From: an uncultured Verrucomicrobiota bacterium
GTDB taxonomy: Bacteria > Verrucomicrobiota > Verrucomicrobiia > Limisphaerales > UBA1096
Length of the DNA stretch: 6,943 nt
Reading direction: 5' to 3'
NCBI GenBank assembly: GCA_913050205.1
Contig: CAJXAU010000086.1
Location: 1-6,943, forward strand
This document shows, one piece after another, positions 6,428-6,943 of the stretch (positions are counted from its first letter, which is position 1; each line of letters begins with the position of its first letter). Position numbers and translations under genes: made by a program. The notes beneath the pieces are model-generated. The model ran no database searches. It saw nothing but the letters and a program-made list of their open reading frames with translations, and was not told where the DNA came from.

Positions 6428-6447
6428 GCGCTTGGCCAAGCGCTTGG
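6428..6447. repeat. Full 16-bp iterated palindrome between convergent carB and sucD
   Basis: GCGCTTGGCCAAGCGC (6428-6443) is followed by TTGG, which creates an overlapping second palindrome CCAAGCGCTTGG (6436-6447). It fills most of the 32-nt space between the two convergent stop codons. RNA from either strand could form a 6-bp stem with a GGCC loop, so a terminator or barrier role is possible. There is no strong U-tract, only UUGGUU on the carB side. Another core, TTGGCCAA, lies at 6402-6409 in the last carB codons. Confidence 0.85.
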
Positions 6448-6451
6448 TTAC

Positions 6452-6943
6452 TCAGAGAATCTTCAACAGTGCCTCGGCCATTTGGGATGGGGTTTCGGCA
6501 ACGCTGATCCCGGCGTCTTCCATCGCTTCGATCTTCGCCTCAGCCGTCCCTTTTCCTCCGCTGATAATCGCCCCGGCATGACCCATGCGGCGGCCCGGAG
6601 GGGCGGTGGTGCCTGCAATGAAACCGGCTACTGGTTTTTTGCAGTTTTCCTTGATCCAAGCGGCGGCTTCCTCTTCGGCAGAGCCTCCGATTTCACCGAT
6701 CATGATGATGCCGCGTGTATCGGGATCGTCGTTGAACAGCTTGATGATGTCGAGGTGGGTGCTGCCGGGCACGGGGTCCCCCCCGATGCCAACGCAGGTA
6801 GATTGGCCAAGCCCGTTGCAAGTGAGTTGCCAGACCGCCTCGTAGGTGAGGGTGCCGCTGCGGCTGACGACGCCGATATCTCCGGCCTTATGAATATAAC
6901 CGGGGGAGATGCCGATGCGACAGCCGCCGTGGGAATTTTCGCC
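6452..6943 (-). CDS. sucD: Succinyl-CoA ligase (ADP/GDP-forming) alpha subunit, C-terminal part
   Basis: The C-terminal 163 residues of SucD (about 290 in E. coli), the TCA-cycle subunit that is phosphorylated on histidine and binds CoA. The frame is open to the window edge, so the start lies beyond 6943. Seen are GGCRIGISPGYIHKAGDIGV (6-25), SRSGTLTYEAV (28-38), GLGQSTCVGIGGDPVPG (44-60), the family signature MIGEIGGSAEEEAAAWI (81-97) and GRRMGHAGAII (117-127), whose His122 corresponds to the phosphorylated active-site histidine. GGKGTAEAKIEAMEDAGI (129-146) and the C-terminal helix follow as usual. A GTG at 6772 on this strand is an internal valine, not a start. The TTGGCCAA core at 6803 falls in the conserved GLGQS and is probably native. 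It is convergent with carB; sucC would be expected further right, upstream of this gene. Confidence 0.95.
   Translation of the reverse strand, partial: GENSHGGCRIGISPGYIHKAGDIGVVSRSGTLTYEAVWQLTCNGLGQSTCVGIGGDPVPGSTHLDIIKLFNDDPDTRGIIMIGEIGGSAEEEAAAWIKENCKKPVAGFIAGTTAPPGRRMGHAGAIISGGKGTAEAKIEAMEDAGISVAETPSQMAEALLKIL

Noticed and set aside
6452..6772. A short complete minus-strand gene starting at GTG 6772
   Set aside because: The frame stays open to the window edge and the upstream translation is clear SucD sequence, so GTG 6772 is an internal valine of a partial gene.

Overview
The window looks like bacterial chromosome. Protein features point to the Planctomycetes-Verrucomicrobia side, most likely Verrucomicrobiota. 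The clues are a DUF3299 protein with a membrane anchor, a PHGG-type His-rich lipoprotein, and a tryptophan-halogenase-like flavoprotein of a kind I associate with PVC genomes. This placement is inferred from family resemblance, not from a phylogeny.

Layout. From 1 to 2927 (+) lies a tightly coupled four-gene operon: the 3' part of a LolD/MacB-type ABC ATPase, an FtsX-type permease, a His-rich lipoprotein and a membrane-anchored DUF3299 protein. The first two junctions are 4-nt GTGA overlaps, and the third is a 1-nt gap. The content resembles the zinc-associated Zrg transport operon of Vibrio, so divalent-metal (probably zinc) handling at the cell envelope is the best guess. After 29 nt comes a flavin-dependent halogenase-like gene (2957-4471), then crcB, a fluoride channel, 9 nt later. 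carB follows on the same strand (4917-6419) but encodes only the N-terminal, carboxyphosphate-forming half of carbamoyl-phosphate synthase. Convergent to it on the minus strand is the 3' part of sucD (6452-6943), succinyl-CoA ligase alpha subunit.

The most striking signal is not a gene. A short perfect palindrome with core TTGGCCAA, and full form GCGCTTGGCCAAGCGC, occurs 11 times at the 8-bp core level in 6.9 kb. About 0.1 would be expected for an 8-mer in random sequence. Copies lie inside genes and at gene ends, and five are in the halogenase-like gene. There they are read in different frames and give recurring peptides (AWPS, RLAK/GLAK). None occurs between 392 and 3544, which spans the metal operon, or in the body of carB. 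This resembles highly iterated palindromes such as cyanobacterial HIP1, with a different sequence.

There is no intergenic stretch over 100 bp. I found no tRNA, rRNA, CRISPR array, insertion sequence or convincing riboswitch.
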